Positions 26,375-35,174 of a DNA stretch of 64,000 bases are shown piece by piece. The stretch is from contig JBIINK010000009.1 in assembly GCA_044337515.1 (NCBI GenBank), forward strand, positions 1-64,000, written 5' to 3'. The DNA comes from CAJBVG01 sp044337515 (GTDB lineage Bacteria; Bacteroidota; Bacteroidia; Sphingobacteriales; Sphingobacteriaceae). Position 1 is the first letter of the stretch. Every line of letters begins with the position of its first letter. Made by a program: the position numbers and the translations under genes. Under the pieces are notes generated by a model. It saw nothing but the letters and a program-made list of their open reading frames with translations. It was not told the origin of the DNA and ran no database searches.

Positions 26375-28501
26375 ATGAAACAAATTATTCAAAATCTAAA
26401 TAGCGGACAAACTATTCTGGAAGAAGTTCCAGCTCCAATGGTTAAATCCGGTCAAGTATTAATTAAAACAACACGTTCGTTAGTTTCTATTGGAACAGAA
26501 CGAATGCTTGTTGAATTCGGTAAAGCTAGTTTAATCGAAAAAGCTCGTCAACAACCTGATAGAGTTAAAGAAGTATTAAATAAAATAAAAACCGAAGGAT
26601 TATTGCCAACACTAGAAGCTGTTTTTAATAAATTAAATCAACCATTGCCATTAGGCTATTGTAATGTTGGTATAGTAGTTGAAGTCGGCAAAGGAGTATC
26701 TGAATTCTCAATAGGGGATCGTGTTGCTTCCAATGGCCCTCATGCCGAATATGTTTCAGTCCCCAAAAATTTGGTCGCTAAAATTCCAGATACTGTTTCA
26801 GATGAAGAAGCAACTTTTACGGTAATTGGATCCATTGGCTTACAAGGTATTCGATTGCTTAACCCTACAATTGGTGAGACAGTTGTCGTTTTTGGTTTAG
26901 GTTTAATTGGTTTAATTTCAGCAGAGCTATTAAAAGCAAATGGATGTAAAGTGATTGGAATAGATTTAGATGCAGATAAATTAGCAATTGCTCAGAAGAA
27001 AGGTATTATTACGATTAATCCTACAACGGATGATGTTGTAAAAAAAGTAAATGAGATTACTAATGGAACAGGTTGTGATGCAGTACTAATCACCGCTTCA
27101 GCAAAAACCGATTTGATCATTTCTCAGTCTGCTCAAATGTCAAGAAAAAGAGGTAGAATAGTTTTAGTCGGAGTTATTGGATTGAATTTAAGCAGAGCTG
27201 AGTTTTATGAGAAAGAGCTAAGTTTTCAAGTTTCTTGTTCTTATGGGCCGGGTAGATATGATGAGCAGTATGAACAAATAGGTGCTGATTATCCATTGGC
27301 TTTTGTCCGTTGGACAGAGAAGCGTAATTTCGAGACAGTTCTTAATGCCATCGAGAATAAATCTATTGATGTAAATTCTTTAATTACTGACCTATTACCA
27401 TTAGAAGATTATAATAAAATTTATGGTGATATTGGAAATAAGAAATCAATTGCGTCAATTTTAGCATATGCTAATTCCCAAAGTCCAATTAATAGAGTCA
27501 TAAATGTTTACCCTGCTAATACTGCAGTTAACAATAATAAAATTGGCATTATTGGAGCAGGGAATTTCACTAAAATGACCATGATGCCTGCTTTGAAAAA
27601 GGCAAATGCAGAAATTAAATATGTTTCAAGTGCAGCTGGAGTTAGTGGTACGCATATTGCAAAAAAATATCATATTCAAAATAGTACTACTGATAATGCA
27701 GAAATTTTTAATGATAAAGAAGTTGAGTTAGTTCTAGTTACAACACGACATAATTCACATAGTAAATTTGTTTGTGATGCTATAAAATCTAATAAGCATG
27801 TTTTTGTAGAAAAACCATTAGCAATTAACAAAGAACAATTCGAAGAAATAATAAATTGTATTAAAGAAAATAACTTCACTAAAACTATTAATGTTGGTTT
27901 TAATAGAAGATACTCTCCACATATTCAAAAAATAAAGAAAATTTTAGGACACGACTCACAAATTAATATTATTGCTACAATGAATGCTGGGTTTATACCA
28001 AATAGTTCATGGGTACAAGATATGGAAGTTGGGGGTGGTAGAATTATTGGAGAAGCTTGTCATTATTTAGATTTAATGGTTTTTTTAACTGGAAGTAAAA
28101 TAACTTCTATATGTATGAATGCCATAGGAACTAATCCTGAAGACTCTACAGATAATGCAAGTATATTAGTAAAATTTGAAAACGGATCGAATGGGGTATT
28201 AAATTATTTTTCAAATGGGAATAAGGCTTACCCGAAAGAAAGATTAGAAATCCATTCTCAAAATAGATCAATGATTATGGACAACTTCCGATTAACAACT
28301 TCTTTCGGTGTTAATGGATTTAATAAGTTAAAGACTACAATAGACAAAGGACATAATGCCCAGTTTGTTGGTATTATTGAGTCATTAAAAAGTGATAAAA
28401 TCCAAACTATACCATTTGATGAGATTTGCAATGTAACGCTAGCTTCATTTGCAGCATTAGAAAGTTTAAAGAGTAATTCATGGATAACAATACATTCTTA
28501 A
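26375..28501 (+). CDS. Bi-domain oxidoreductase: zinc-type alcohol dehydrogenase fused to Gfo/Idh/MocA
   Basis: A 708-residue fusion. Residues about 1-370 are an MDR (alcohol dehydrogenase-like) domain with GYCNVGIVVEVGKGVSEFSIGDRVA and the Rossmann motif VVFGLGLIGLISAELL. Residues about 388-708 are a Gfo/Idh/MocA domain with IGIIGAGNFTKM, HVFVEKPLAIN (the EKP signature) and NVGFNRRYSP. This architecture is known from exopolysaccharide loci next to heparinase-like and WecB genes, exactly as here, but its reaction is not established to my knowledge. It lies between asnB (no gap) and wecB (one base). Confidence 0.85.
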   Translation: MKQIIQNLNSGQTILEEVPAPMVKSGQVLIKTTRSLVSIGTERMLVEFGKASLIEKARQQPDRVKEVLNKIKTEGLLPTLEAVFNKLNQPLPLGYCNVGIVVEVGKGVSEFSIGDRVASNGPHAEYVSVPKNLVAKIPDTVSDEEATFTVIGSIGLQGIRLLNPTIGETVVVFGLGLIGLISAELLKANGCKVIGIDLDADKLAIAQKKGIITINPTTDDVVKKVNEITNGTGCDAVLITASAKTDLIISQSAQMSRKRGRIVLVGVIGLNLSRAEFYEKELSFQVSCSYGPGRYDEQYEQIGADYPLAFVRWTEKRNFETVLNAIENKSIDVNSLITDLLPLEDYNKIYGDIGNKKSIASILAYANSQSPINRVINVYPANTAVNNNKIGIIGAGNFTKMTMMPALKKANAEIKYVSSAAGVSGTHIAKKYHIQNSTTDNAEIFNDKEVELVLVTTRHNSHSKFVCDAIKSNKHVFVEKPLAINKEQFEEIINCIKENNFTKTINVGFNRRYSPHIQKIKKILGHDSQINIIATMNAGFIPNSSWVQDMEVGGGRIIGEACHYLDLMVFLTGSKITSICMNAIGTNPEDSTDNASILVKFENGSNGVLNYFSNGNKAYPKERLEIHSQNRSMIMDNFRLTTSFGVNGFNKLKTTIDKGHNAQFVGIIESLKSDKIQTIPFDEICNVTLASFAALESLKSNSWITIHS

Positions 28502-28502
28502 T

Positions 28503-29606
28503 ATGTTAATAACAATAGTAGCAGGAGCCAGGCCAAATTTTATGAAGATTGCCCCAATTATTGAGGCCATACAAACTGCTAAGGCTGAAGGTAAAAATAT
28601 TGATTTCAGACTTGTTCATACGGGTCAACATTATGACAAAAAAATGTCGGGTGATTTCTTTGAACAATTAGGCATTCCTGAACCTCATATCAATTTAGAA
28701 GCAGGTGGTGGTACTCAAGCGGAACAAACCGCAGCAATTATGATTGGCTTTGAAAAAGATTTACTAGCAAATCCAAGTGATGTTGTTCTAGTAGTAGGTG
28801 ATGTTACATCAACGATGGCTTGCTCTATAGTAGCTCAAAAGTTGTGTACAAAGGTTGCTCATATTGAAGCCGGAATTCGTTCAAGTGATTGGGCAATGCC
28901 AGAAGAAATTAATCGATTAGTTACAGATAGTATCACCAATTATTTTTTTACTACTACCGAAATAGCGAATAAAAATTTATTGCAAACAGGGATTGCTCCG
29001 AGTAACATATTTTTTGTTGGGAATACAATGATTGATACTCTACTTAAGCAGGAACCAAATTTTAAGCAACCAGAATTTTGGAATGAACACCATTTAGAGA
29101 ACAAGAAATATTTTGTAATGACTATTCATCGTCCTTCAAATGTTGATAGTGCTGAACAAATAAGAGCTATTATTAATAGCATAGAACAGAATGTAGGGAA
29201 TTATCCAGTTATCTTCCCTGTTCATCCAAGAACTAGAAGAAATATGGAGGCATTTGGCATAAATGTTAATAATATTAAACTTGTAGAACCTATGGGTTAC
29301 CTGGAATTTAATTATATGGTTAAAAATGCAAAAGGAGTAATTACAGATTCAGGAGGGATTACTGAAGAGACAACAGTAATGGGTGTTCCTTGTATGACAC
29401 TTAGAAATTCTACTGAAAGACCAGAGACTTGCGAGATAGGCACTAATGAACTTATTGGTACAGATCCCAATGCTATAATTAAACCACTTCAATTAATGTT
29501 AAATGATGGATGGAAGAAAGGTGAAATACCTCCACTTTGGGATGGAAAAACTGGCAAAAGAATTGTTGATGTATTTATTACTAAATACAAATGTTCAATA
29601 AAATAG
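28503..29606 (+). CDS. wecB: UDP-N-acetylglucosamine 2-epimerase (non-hydrolysing)
   Basis: A 367-residue enzyme interconverting UDP-GlcNAc and UDP-ManNAc. Recognisable motifs are AGARPNFMKIAPI, HTGQHYDKKMSGDFF, VVGDVTSTMACSIVA, HIEAGIRSSDWAMPEEINRL and TDSGGITEETTVMGVPCMTLR near the C-terminus. Length is normal. No WecC-type UDP-ManNAc dehydrogenase is seen in the window; UDP-ManNAc may be used directly or altered by the neighbouring bi-domain oxidoreductase. It overlaps the heparinase-like gene by 16 bases. Confidence 0.92.
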   Translation: MLITIVAGARPNFMKIAPIIEAIQTAKAEGKNIDFRLVHTGQHYDKKMSGDFFEQLGIPEPHINLEAGGGTQAEQTAAIMIGFEKDLLANPSDVVLVVGDVTSTMACSIVAQKLCTKVAHIEAGIRSSDWAMPEEINRLVTDSITNYFFTTTEIANKNLLQTGIAPSNIFFVGNTMIDTLLKQEPNFKQPEFWNEHHLENKKYFVMTIHRPSNVDSAEQIRAIINSIEQNVGNYPVIFPVHPRTRRNMEAFGINVNNIKLVEPMGYLEFNYMVKNAKGVITDSGGITEETTVMGVPCMTLRNSTERPETCEIGTNELIGTDPNAIIKPLQLMLNDGWKKGEIPPLWDGKTGKRIVDVFITKYKCSIK

Positions 29607-31504
29607 CTAGAATTTTTCAACTTATTAAAAACATGGGGCCAAAATATTTGGCCTTTCGTGTTTTCTTTGAATTTAAAAAAAGAAGTGGATTGCTCAAAAG
29701 GCAATTCCCTATAAACCCTGATTTTATTAAATTTATAGATTTTGAGGATTGGAAAAATAACACATCATTTTATATAAAATCAAGAATTCAGCAACAAAAT
29801 AAAATATATCCTTTTGATGTAGATATTGATAAAAATGAAAATCAAAAAAAAGGTATTTTTCAGTTTTTTAGTGGTGATTATTTTAACCTCGGCAAGGTTT
29901 ATAATTGGTTGTTAAATCCTGATAACTTATTTAAATATGATTCAAAATTACATTGGTCTGATGTAAATGATTATGACGCGAAAGCAGGGGATATAAAGTA
30001 TGTTTGGGAAAAATCTAGATTCTCCTATTTGTATTTAACGATACGTTCAGATCTGAAGAATAATACCGACTCTTCTCAATATGTAATTGATGAAATTATT
30101 TCATGGATCGACGCTAACCCAATTAATCAAGGACCGAATTATAAATGTAGTCAGGAAACATCATTGCGTATATATAATTGGAACTATGCTTTGCAGTTTT
30201 ATCGCGACTCTGAGCATTTAACAGCTGATAAATTCGATAAAATTATGCATGTCATTTATTGGCAAATAAAACATGTATATAATAATATCAGTTTTTCTAG
30301 AATAGCTGTTCGAAATAATCATGCAATAACTGAAACTCTTGCTTTGTATTTATGTGGGCAAATCTTTCCGTTTTTTCCAGAGTCTACTATTTGGGAAAAA
30401 AATGGAAAACATTGGTTTGAACAGGAAATTGAATACCAAATTTATGGTGATGGTACGTACTTGCAATTTAGTATGAACTATCACCGAGTAGTAATTCAGC
30501 TACTTACACTTGCTATTAAAATATCCAATCATTTTAATGATAGTTTTTCAAACGTTGTTTATGATCGTGCCTACCACTCATTGAATTTCTTGTACCAATG
30601 CCAAGATGAAAAAACAGGTTTTTTGCCAAACTATGGTGCGAATGATGGAGCGCTATTTTTCCCGTTTACTAATTGTGAATATAGAGATTATAGACCTCAG
30701 CTAAATTCATTGCATTTACTTTTAACAGGTAGTGCACTCTATTCCAAAGGGCAATGGGATGAAGATATTTCAATGTGGAATATAGAGAAAACAATAAATG
30801 TTTATCAACCTATACAAAGAAGGTTAGGATGGAACACATTTCCAATTGGTGGGTATTATATTCTTAATATGAAAAACAGTTCAACATTTATTCGTTGTGG
30901 AAATCATATTGATCGCCCTTCCCAAGCAGATAATTTACATATTGACTTATGGTACAATAATGAGAACATACTTATTGACGGTGGTTCATACAAGTATAAT
31001 TCCGATCCAGTAAGTCTAAATTATTTCTTTGGAACAGAATCACATAATACAGTTATGGTTGATCAACATAGCCAAATGGCTAAAGGTGGTCGATTTATTT
31101 GGTACTATTGGTCACAATGTAAATCAGTACAAATATTTGAAAACGAGAAAGAATATATTTTCGAAGGTACTATTACTGCATTTGGTCAATTAGCTAAAAA
31201 CATTAAACATAATAGAAAAGTAGTAATTTCGAAAAATACTAATACTTGGGAAATCATAGATACTATTCATAACAAGCCATTAATTAGTAATATGCGCCAA
31301 TTGTGGCATACTAATTCAAAGGCTAAAGTGAATATAAGTTTAATAAATGAAGTAGATTCAATTATCGAAAAGAAAGGTTACTATAGTACAAGTTATGGAC
31401 AAAAGCTCGAAACAAACTATTTTTCAATTGAATCTAAAAACAATACAATTACAACTATTATAAAATTAGATGAAAATACTTTTATTGCACCAATATTATC
31501 TTGA
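29591..31504 (+). CDS. Heparinase II/III-fold protein, no signal peptide seen
   Basis: A 637-residue protein with the alginate lyase/heparinase II-III layout: an N-terminal alpha/alpha-toroid (SWIDANPINQGPNYKCSQETSLRIYNWNYAL, and RNNHAITETLALYLCG with the conserved Asn-His) and a C-terminal beta-sandwich (ADNLHIDLWYNNENILIDGG, SHNTVMVDQHSQM). The N-terminus (MFNKIARIFQLIKN) does not look like a signal peptide, so action in the cytosol is likely on sequence grounds. Homologues occur inside biosynthetic rather than degradative loci; a role in trimming or modifying the glycan is inferred. Confidence 0.8.
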   Translation: MFNKIARIFQLIKNMGPKYLAFRVFFEFKKRSGLLKRQFPINPDFIKFIDFEDWKNNTSFYIKSRIQQQNKIYPFDVDIDKNENQKKGIFQFFSGDYFNLGKVYNWLLNPDNLFKYDSKLHWSDVNDYDAKAGDIKYVWEKSRFSYLYLTIRSDLKNNTDSSQYVIDEIISWIDANPINQGPNYKCSQETSLRIYNWNYALQFYRDSEHLTADKFDKIMHVIYWQIKHVYNNISFSRIAVRNNHAITETLALYLCGQIFPFFPESTIWEKNGKHWFEQEIEYQIYGDGTYLQFSMNYHRVVIQLLTLAIKISNHFNDSFSNVVYDRAYHSLNFLYQCQDEKTGFLPNYGANDGALFFPFTNCEYRDYRPQLNSLHLLLTGSALYSKGQWDEDISMWNIEKTINVYQPIQRRLGWNTFPIGGYYILNMKNSSTFIRCGNHIDRPSQADNLHIDLWYNNENILIDGGSYKYNSDPVSLNYFFGTESHNTVMVDQHSQMAKGGRFIWYYWSQCKSVQIFENEKEYIFEGTITAFGQLAKNIKHNRKVVISKNTNTWEIIDTIHNKPLISNMRQLWHTNSKAKVNISLINEVDSIIEKKGYYSTSYGQKLETNYFSIESKNNTITTIIKLDENTFIAPILS

Positions 31505-32714
31505 GGAAGATGATTCGGGAGGATCTAGATGGAATGAGATGACTAGAATGTGGTCGGCTAAAGGGCATGATATTACAGTTGTTGCAGGAATGATACACTC
31601 TAATGGATTTGAAAAACGTCCTGAATACAAGAATAAATATTTTGTAGAAAAATTAACAAATAGCATTCAAATATGGAGATGCCATGTTTCGGAGTCATAT
31701 AATGTTAATTTCTTAGGAAGGCTATGGGGATATTTTTCCTTTGTATTTTCTTCATTATGGTGTTTGTTATTTAAAGTAAAAGGGAAATACGATGTGATAA
31801 TAATAACCTCTCCACCATTATTTATTTCCATTTCAGCAATGATTTATTCGTGGGTAAAGCGAACTCCAATGATTTTTGAAATTAGGGACTTGTGGCCTGA
31901 ATCTGCAATAGATACTGGGGTTGTAAAGAATAGGTTGATTATAAAAATTGCGTATTGGCTAGAAAAAATTTCTTACAAGAATGCAAAATTAATTAATGTA
32001 TTAACTCCTGCATTTCGCGATGCGCTAATCGAAAACAAGAATGTCAGTCCTAATAAAATTATCTACATTCCGAATGCAGCAGATTTTGACATTTCAGATC
32101 AATTGGTTGAGCAGAATATCAAGAGTGTTATCAGAGAGCGATATAATTTGCAAGATAAATTTATTATAACTTACGTAGGCGCACATGGAGTTGCTAATTG
32201 TTTAGGGCAAGTATTAGATACTGCAAAGTTGTTGGAAGATACGACGGTTGTTTTTCTTTTAATAGGGAATGGAATGGAAAAACCATCACTTATAAAGAGA
32301 GCACAAGATGAAAATATTACCAATGTGATTTTTATAGATCCAGTTCCTAAAACTGAGGTGTTTAAATATATTTTAAGTTCAGATATGGGGGCCTCTATAC
32401 TAAAAAAAGCAGAGGCATTTAAAACCGTTTATTCTAACAAGACATTTGACTATTTTGCATGCAAGCGTCCGGTCTTTATGCTTATTGATGGGGTATCTAG
32501 GAAATTAATTGAGGAGGCGAATGCAGGTATTTATGTAGAACCCGAAAACCCCAAAGCATTTGCAAATAACATACGAAATTATTTAGAAGACAAGGGTAGA
32601 ATCCTTAAAGAAGGAGAAAATGGATATCGTTTTGCAAAAGCTAATTTCGATAGAACAGAATTATCTGAAAAATATATTAATCATATACTAACATTAAAGA
32701 ATAATAATGTATAA
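31470..32714 (+). CDS. Glycosyltransferase family 4, WbuB-like
   Basis: A 414-residue GT4 enzyme starting MKILLLHQYYLEEDDSGGSRWNEM, with a membrane-associated hydrophobic stretch around residues 85-130 (WGYFSFVFSSLWCLLF, then IITSPPLFISISAMIYSW), FEIRDLWPESAI, and ITYVGAHGVANCLGQVLDTAKLL opening the C-terminal domain. This pattern is that of WbuB-like transferases that add N-acetyl-L-fucosamine or related sugars early in assembly. The ATG at 31470 lies 35 bases inside the preceding gene, an unusually long overlap, but the N-terminus is exactly the family start. Confidence 0.85.
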   Translation: MKILLLHQYYLEEDDSGGSRWNEMTRMWSAKGHDITVVAGMIHSNGFEKRPEYKNKYFVEKLTNSIQIWRCHVSESYNVNFLGRLWGYFSFVFSSLWCLLFKVKGKYDVIIITSPPLFISISAMIYSWVKRTPMIFEIRDLWPESAIDTGVVKNRLIIKIAYWLEKISYKNAKLINVLTPAFRDALIENKNVSPNKIIYIPNAADFDISDQLVEQNIKSVIRERYNLQDKFIITYVGAHGVANCLGQVLDTAKLLEDTTVVFLLIGNGMEKPSLIKRAQDENITNVIFIDPVPKTEVFKYILSSDMGASILKKAEAFKTVYSNKTFDYFACKRPVFMLIDGVSRKLIEEANAGIYVEPENPKAFANNIRNYLEDKGRILKEGENGYRFAKANFDRTELSEKYINHILTLKNNNV

Positions 32715-33312
32715 GTTTTTTTTAAAAAGATTTTTTGATTTTTTACTCAGTGTAATTATATTAATTATTGCATCACCATTATTAATTATCACATCTATTC
32801 TATTGTCTATAAATAACAATGGAAATCCATTTTTTATTCAAGTTCGGCCTGGGAAAAACAATAAATTATTTTCTATCATTAAATTCAAAACAATGAATGA
32901 TAAGAGAGGAATTGATGGGGAATTATTATCAGATGAAATGAGATTAACTAAACTTGGCAGTGTAATAAGAAAAACATCGATTGATGAATTACCACAACTC
33001 GTCAATGTATTACTTGGACAGATGAGTATTATAGGGCCAAGACCATTATTAGTAGAATATTTGCCATTATATAATTCAATTCAAATTCGTAGACATGAGG
33101 TTCGACCTGGAATCACAGGTTGGGCACAAATTAATGGAAGAAATGCTATATCTTGGGAAGATAAGTTTAAGCTAGATGTTTGGTATGTTGACAATTTATC
33201 TTTCAAAACCGATGTTAAAATATTATTTTTATCAGCAATAAAGGTTATAAAACGAGCAGACATCAATTCAGCCAATAATGTTACTGTTGAAAAGTTTGGA
33301 GGCAATAAATGA
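32707..33312 (+). CDS. PglC/WcaJ-type phosphoglycosyl transferase initiating glycan assembly
   Basis: A 201-residue monotopic phosphoglycosyl transferase (bacterial sugar transferase family). One N-terminal re-entrant hydrophobic segment (about 11-34), then FKTMND, the catalytic Asp-Glu pair at Asp93-Glu94 in SIDELPQLVNVL, SIIGPRPLL and RPGITGWAQINGRN. The minimal size corresponds to PglC, which loads UDP-diacetylbacillosamine onto undecaprenyl phosphate. PglD- and PglE-like genes follow directly and a PglF-like gene comes next but one. Confidence 0.9.
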   Translation: MYKFFLKRFFDFLLSVIILIIASPLLIITSILLSINNNGNPFFIQVRPGKNNKLFSIIKFKTMNDKRGIDGELLSDEMRLTKLGSVIRKTSIDELPQLVNVLLGQMSIIGPRPLLVEYLPLYNSIQIRRHEVRPGITGWAQINGRNAISWEDKFKLDVWYVDNLSFKTDVKILFLSAIKVIKRADINSANNVTVEKFGGNK

Positions 33313-33914
33313 TATATTTGTACGGAGCAAGTGGCCATTCTAAGGTTATTATAGATATTCTAGAAAGCAATAATTTGGCTATTAATGGATATTTTGACGA
33401 TAATGACTCAATAGATTTTTATAATGGATATCAAGTTGAGCATGATGTTACAAAATTGATTAATACCTCAAACCAATTTATGGTATGCATTGGGAATAAC
33501 ACCATTCGAAAGGTTATTGTAGAAAAATTACAATCAAAATTCATAAAAGCAATACATTCATCTGCACAAGTATCACCTAGTGCCCAAATAGGAGAAGGGT
33601 CAGTACTAATGGCAAATGTTTCTATAAATTCAAGTGCTATAATTGGTAAACATTGCATCATTAATACGAATGCATCTGTCGATCACGACTGTTTAGTAGA
33701 AGACTACGTACATTTATCTCCGAATGTAGCATTGGCGGGTAATGTGAAAGTAGGAGAAGGCACACAAATTGGTATTGGTTCATGTGTAATCCAAGGAATT
33801 ACGATAGGTAAATGGGTAACAATTGGAGCAGGGGCTGTTATAATAAGAGACATTCCTGATTTTGCTGTTGTTGTTGGAAACCCGGGCAAGATTATAAAAT
33901 ATAATGAAATTTAA
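33309..33914 (+). CDS. PglD/NeuD-like sugar O/N-acetyltransferase
   Basis: A 201-residue enzyme with an N-terminal UDP-sugar binding Rossmann-like domain (MIYLYGASGHSKVIID) and a C-terminal left-handed beta-helix from about residue 85 (SPSAQIGEGSVLMANVSINS onward). His126 in ASVDHDCLVED corresponds to the catalytic His of PglD. Expected reaction: acetylation of the 4-amino group of UDP-4-amino-sugar to UDP-N,N'-diacetylbacillosamine. It overlaps the sugar transferase gene by 4 bases. Confidence 0.85.
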   Translation: MIYLYGASGHSKVIIDILESNNLAINGYFDDNDSIDFYNGYQVEHDVTKLINTSNQFMVCIGNNTIRKVIVEKLQSKFIKAIHSSAQVSPSAQIGEGSVLMANVSINSSAIIGKHCIINTNASVDHDCLVEDYVHLSPNVALAGNVKVGEGTQIGIGSCVIQGITIGKWVTIGAGAVIIRDIPDFAVVVGNPGKIIKYNEI

Positions 33915-33916
33915 TT

Positions 33917-35038
33917 ATGTGCACTAAAATTTGGCTTTCATCTCCTCACATGGGGGGAACTGAATTGAACTATATACATGAAGCATTTGACACCAATTGG
34001 GTTGCTCCATTAGGTCCAAATGTAAATGGTTTTGAAGAAGACCTACAAAATTACACAGGTGCAAAGCACGCAGCTGCATTAACTTCAGGTACTGCAGCAA
34101 TTCACTTAGGATTAATTATGCTTGGAGTAAAAGCAGGTGATCATGTTATTTGTCAATCTTTTACATTTTCAGCATCAGCAAATCCAATAACCTATGTAGG
34201 CGCAATTCCAGTTTTTGTTGATTCTGAAAATGAAACTTGGAACATGAGCCCAATTTTATTAAGAAAAGCAATTGAAGATGGCATTAGCAGAGGTAAAAAA
34301 GCTAAGGCAATAATTCCAGTTCACTTATATGGCATGCCTGCTAAAATGCACGAGATTATGGCTATTGCTAAGGAATTTGATATACCTGTTATTGAAGATG
34401 CTGCTGAATGCTTAGGGTCACATATTGATGGGAAGTATTTAGGCACTTTCGGAGAAATTGGTGTGCTTTCGTTCAATGGTAATAAAATTATTACAACATC
34501 TGGAGGTGGGGCATTAATTTCAAATAAGAAGGATTTTGTAGACGAAGCGAGGTTTTTATCTACTCAGGCGCGTGATAATGCTCCTCATTATCAACATTCT
34601 AAAATTGGTTTTAACTACAGAATGAGTAACATTTCTGCAGGTATAGGTCGTGGTCAGATGGAAATATTAAACGACAGAGTGAATCAGCGTCGTAATAATT
34701 TCGAATTCTATGTTGAATCTTTTAAAGGAATACCCTCAATAACCTTTGTAAATGAGCCAGATGGGTATTATTCTAATAGATGGTTAACAACTATTTTAGT
34801 GGATGGTAGTGCTGGAGTTTCTAGAGAAGATATTCGTTTAGCCTTAGAAAAGGACAATATTGAATCGCGCCCTTTATGGAAACCTATGCATTTACAACCA
34901 GTATTTGAAGGCTGTGAATTCTACGGAGACGGGACTTCTGAAGCATTGTTTATCAATGGTTTATGTCTGCCTTCTGGTTCAAATTTATCAACTGACGACT
35001 TAAATAGAGTTGTTAATATAGTCAAGTCTCTGTTTTAA
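33917..35038 (+). CDS. PglE-like DegT/DnrJ/EryC1 sugar aminotransferase
   Basis: A 373-residue PLP enzyme. Features are LTSGTAAIHLGL (about 56-67), EDAAECLGS (160-168) and the PLP lysine at about Lys190 in SFNGNKIITTSGGG. In the order PglC-, PglD-, PglE-, PglF-like it should aminate the 4-keto intermediate made by the dehydratase at 35175. It ends the tightly packed run that began at 22478; a 136-base gap with a promoter-like box follows. Confidence 0.87.
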   Translation: MCTKIWLSSPHMGGTELNYIHEAFDTNWVAPLGPNVNGFEEDLQNYTGAKHAAALTSGTAAIHLGLIMLGVKAGDHVICQSFTFSASANPITYVGAIPVFVDSENETWNMSPILLRKAIEDGISRGKKAKAIIPVHLYGMPAKMHEIMAIAKEFDIPVIEDAAECLGSHIDGKYLGTFGEIGVLSFNGNKIITTSGGGALISNKKDFVDEARFLSTQARDNAPHYQHSKIGFNYRMSNISAGIGRGQMEILNDRVNQRRNNFEFYVESFKGIPSITFVNEPDGYYSNRWLTTILVDGSAGVSREDIRLALEKDNIESRPLWKPMHLQPVFEGCEFYGDGTSEALFINGLCLPSGSNLSTDDLNRVVNIVKSLF

Positions 35039-35145
35039 AGAAGCTTATATTATAAATTGGCAATAATAGGCTGATGCTGTTTTTGAAAATTTAGGCATTC
35101 GATTGTACTAAAAATTTAAAGTGTGTTAATATCCACAATAAGCAA

Positions 35146-35153
35146 TATATTTG
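35146..35153 (+). promoter_or_regulatory. Candidate -7 promoter box (TAnnTTTG)
   Basis: TATATTTG at 35146-35153 is an exact TAnnTTTG match, 21 bases before the ATG of the CapD-like gene. A good TTG is not seen at the -33 position. It suggests the CapD-like gene and the genes after it are transcribed separately from the block upstream. Confidence 0.5.
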
Positions 35154-35174
35154 TATTACATCTAATATTGCCCT

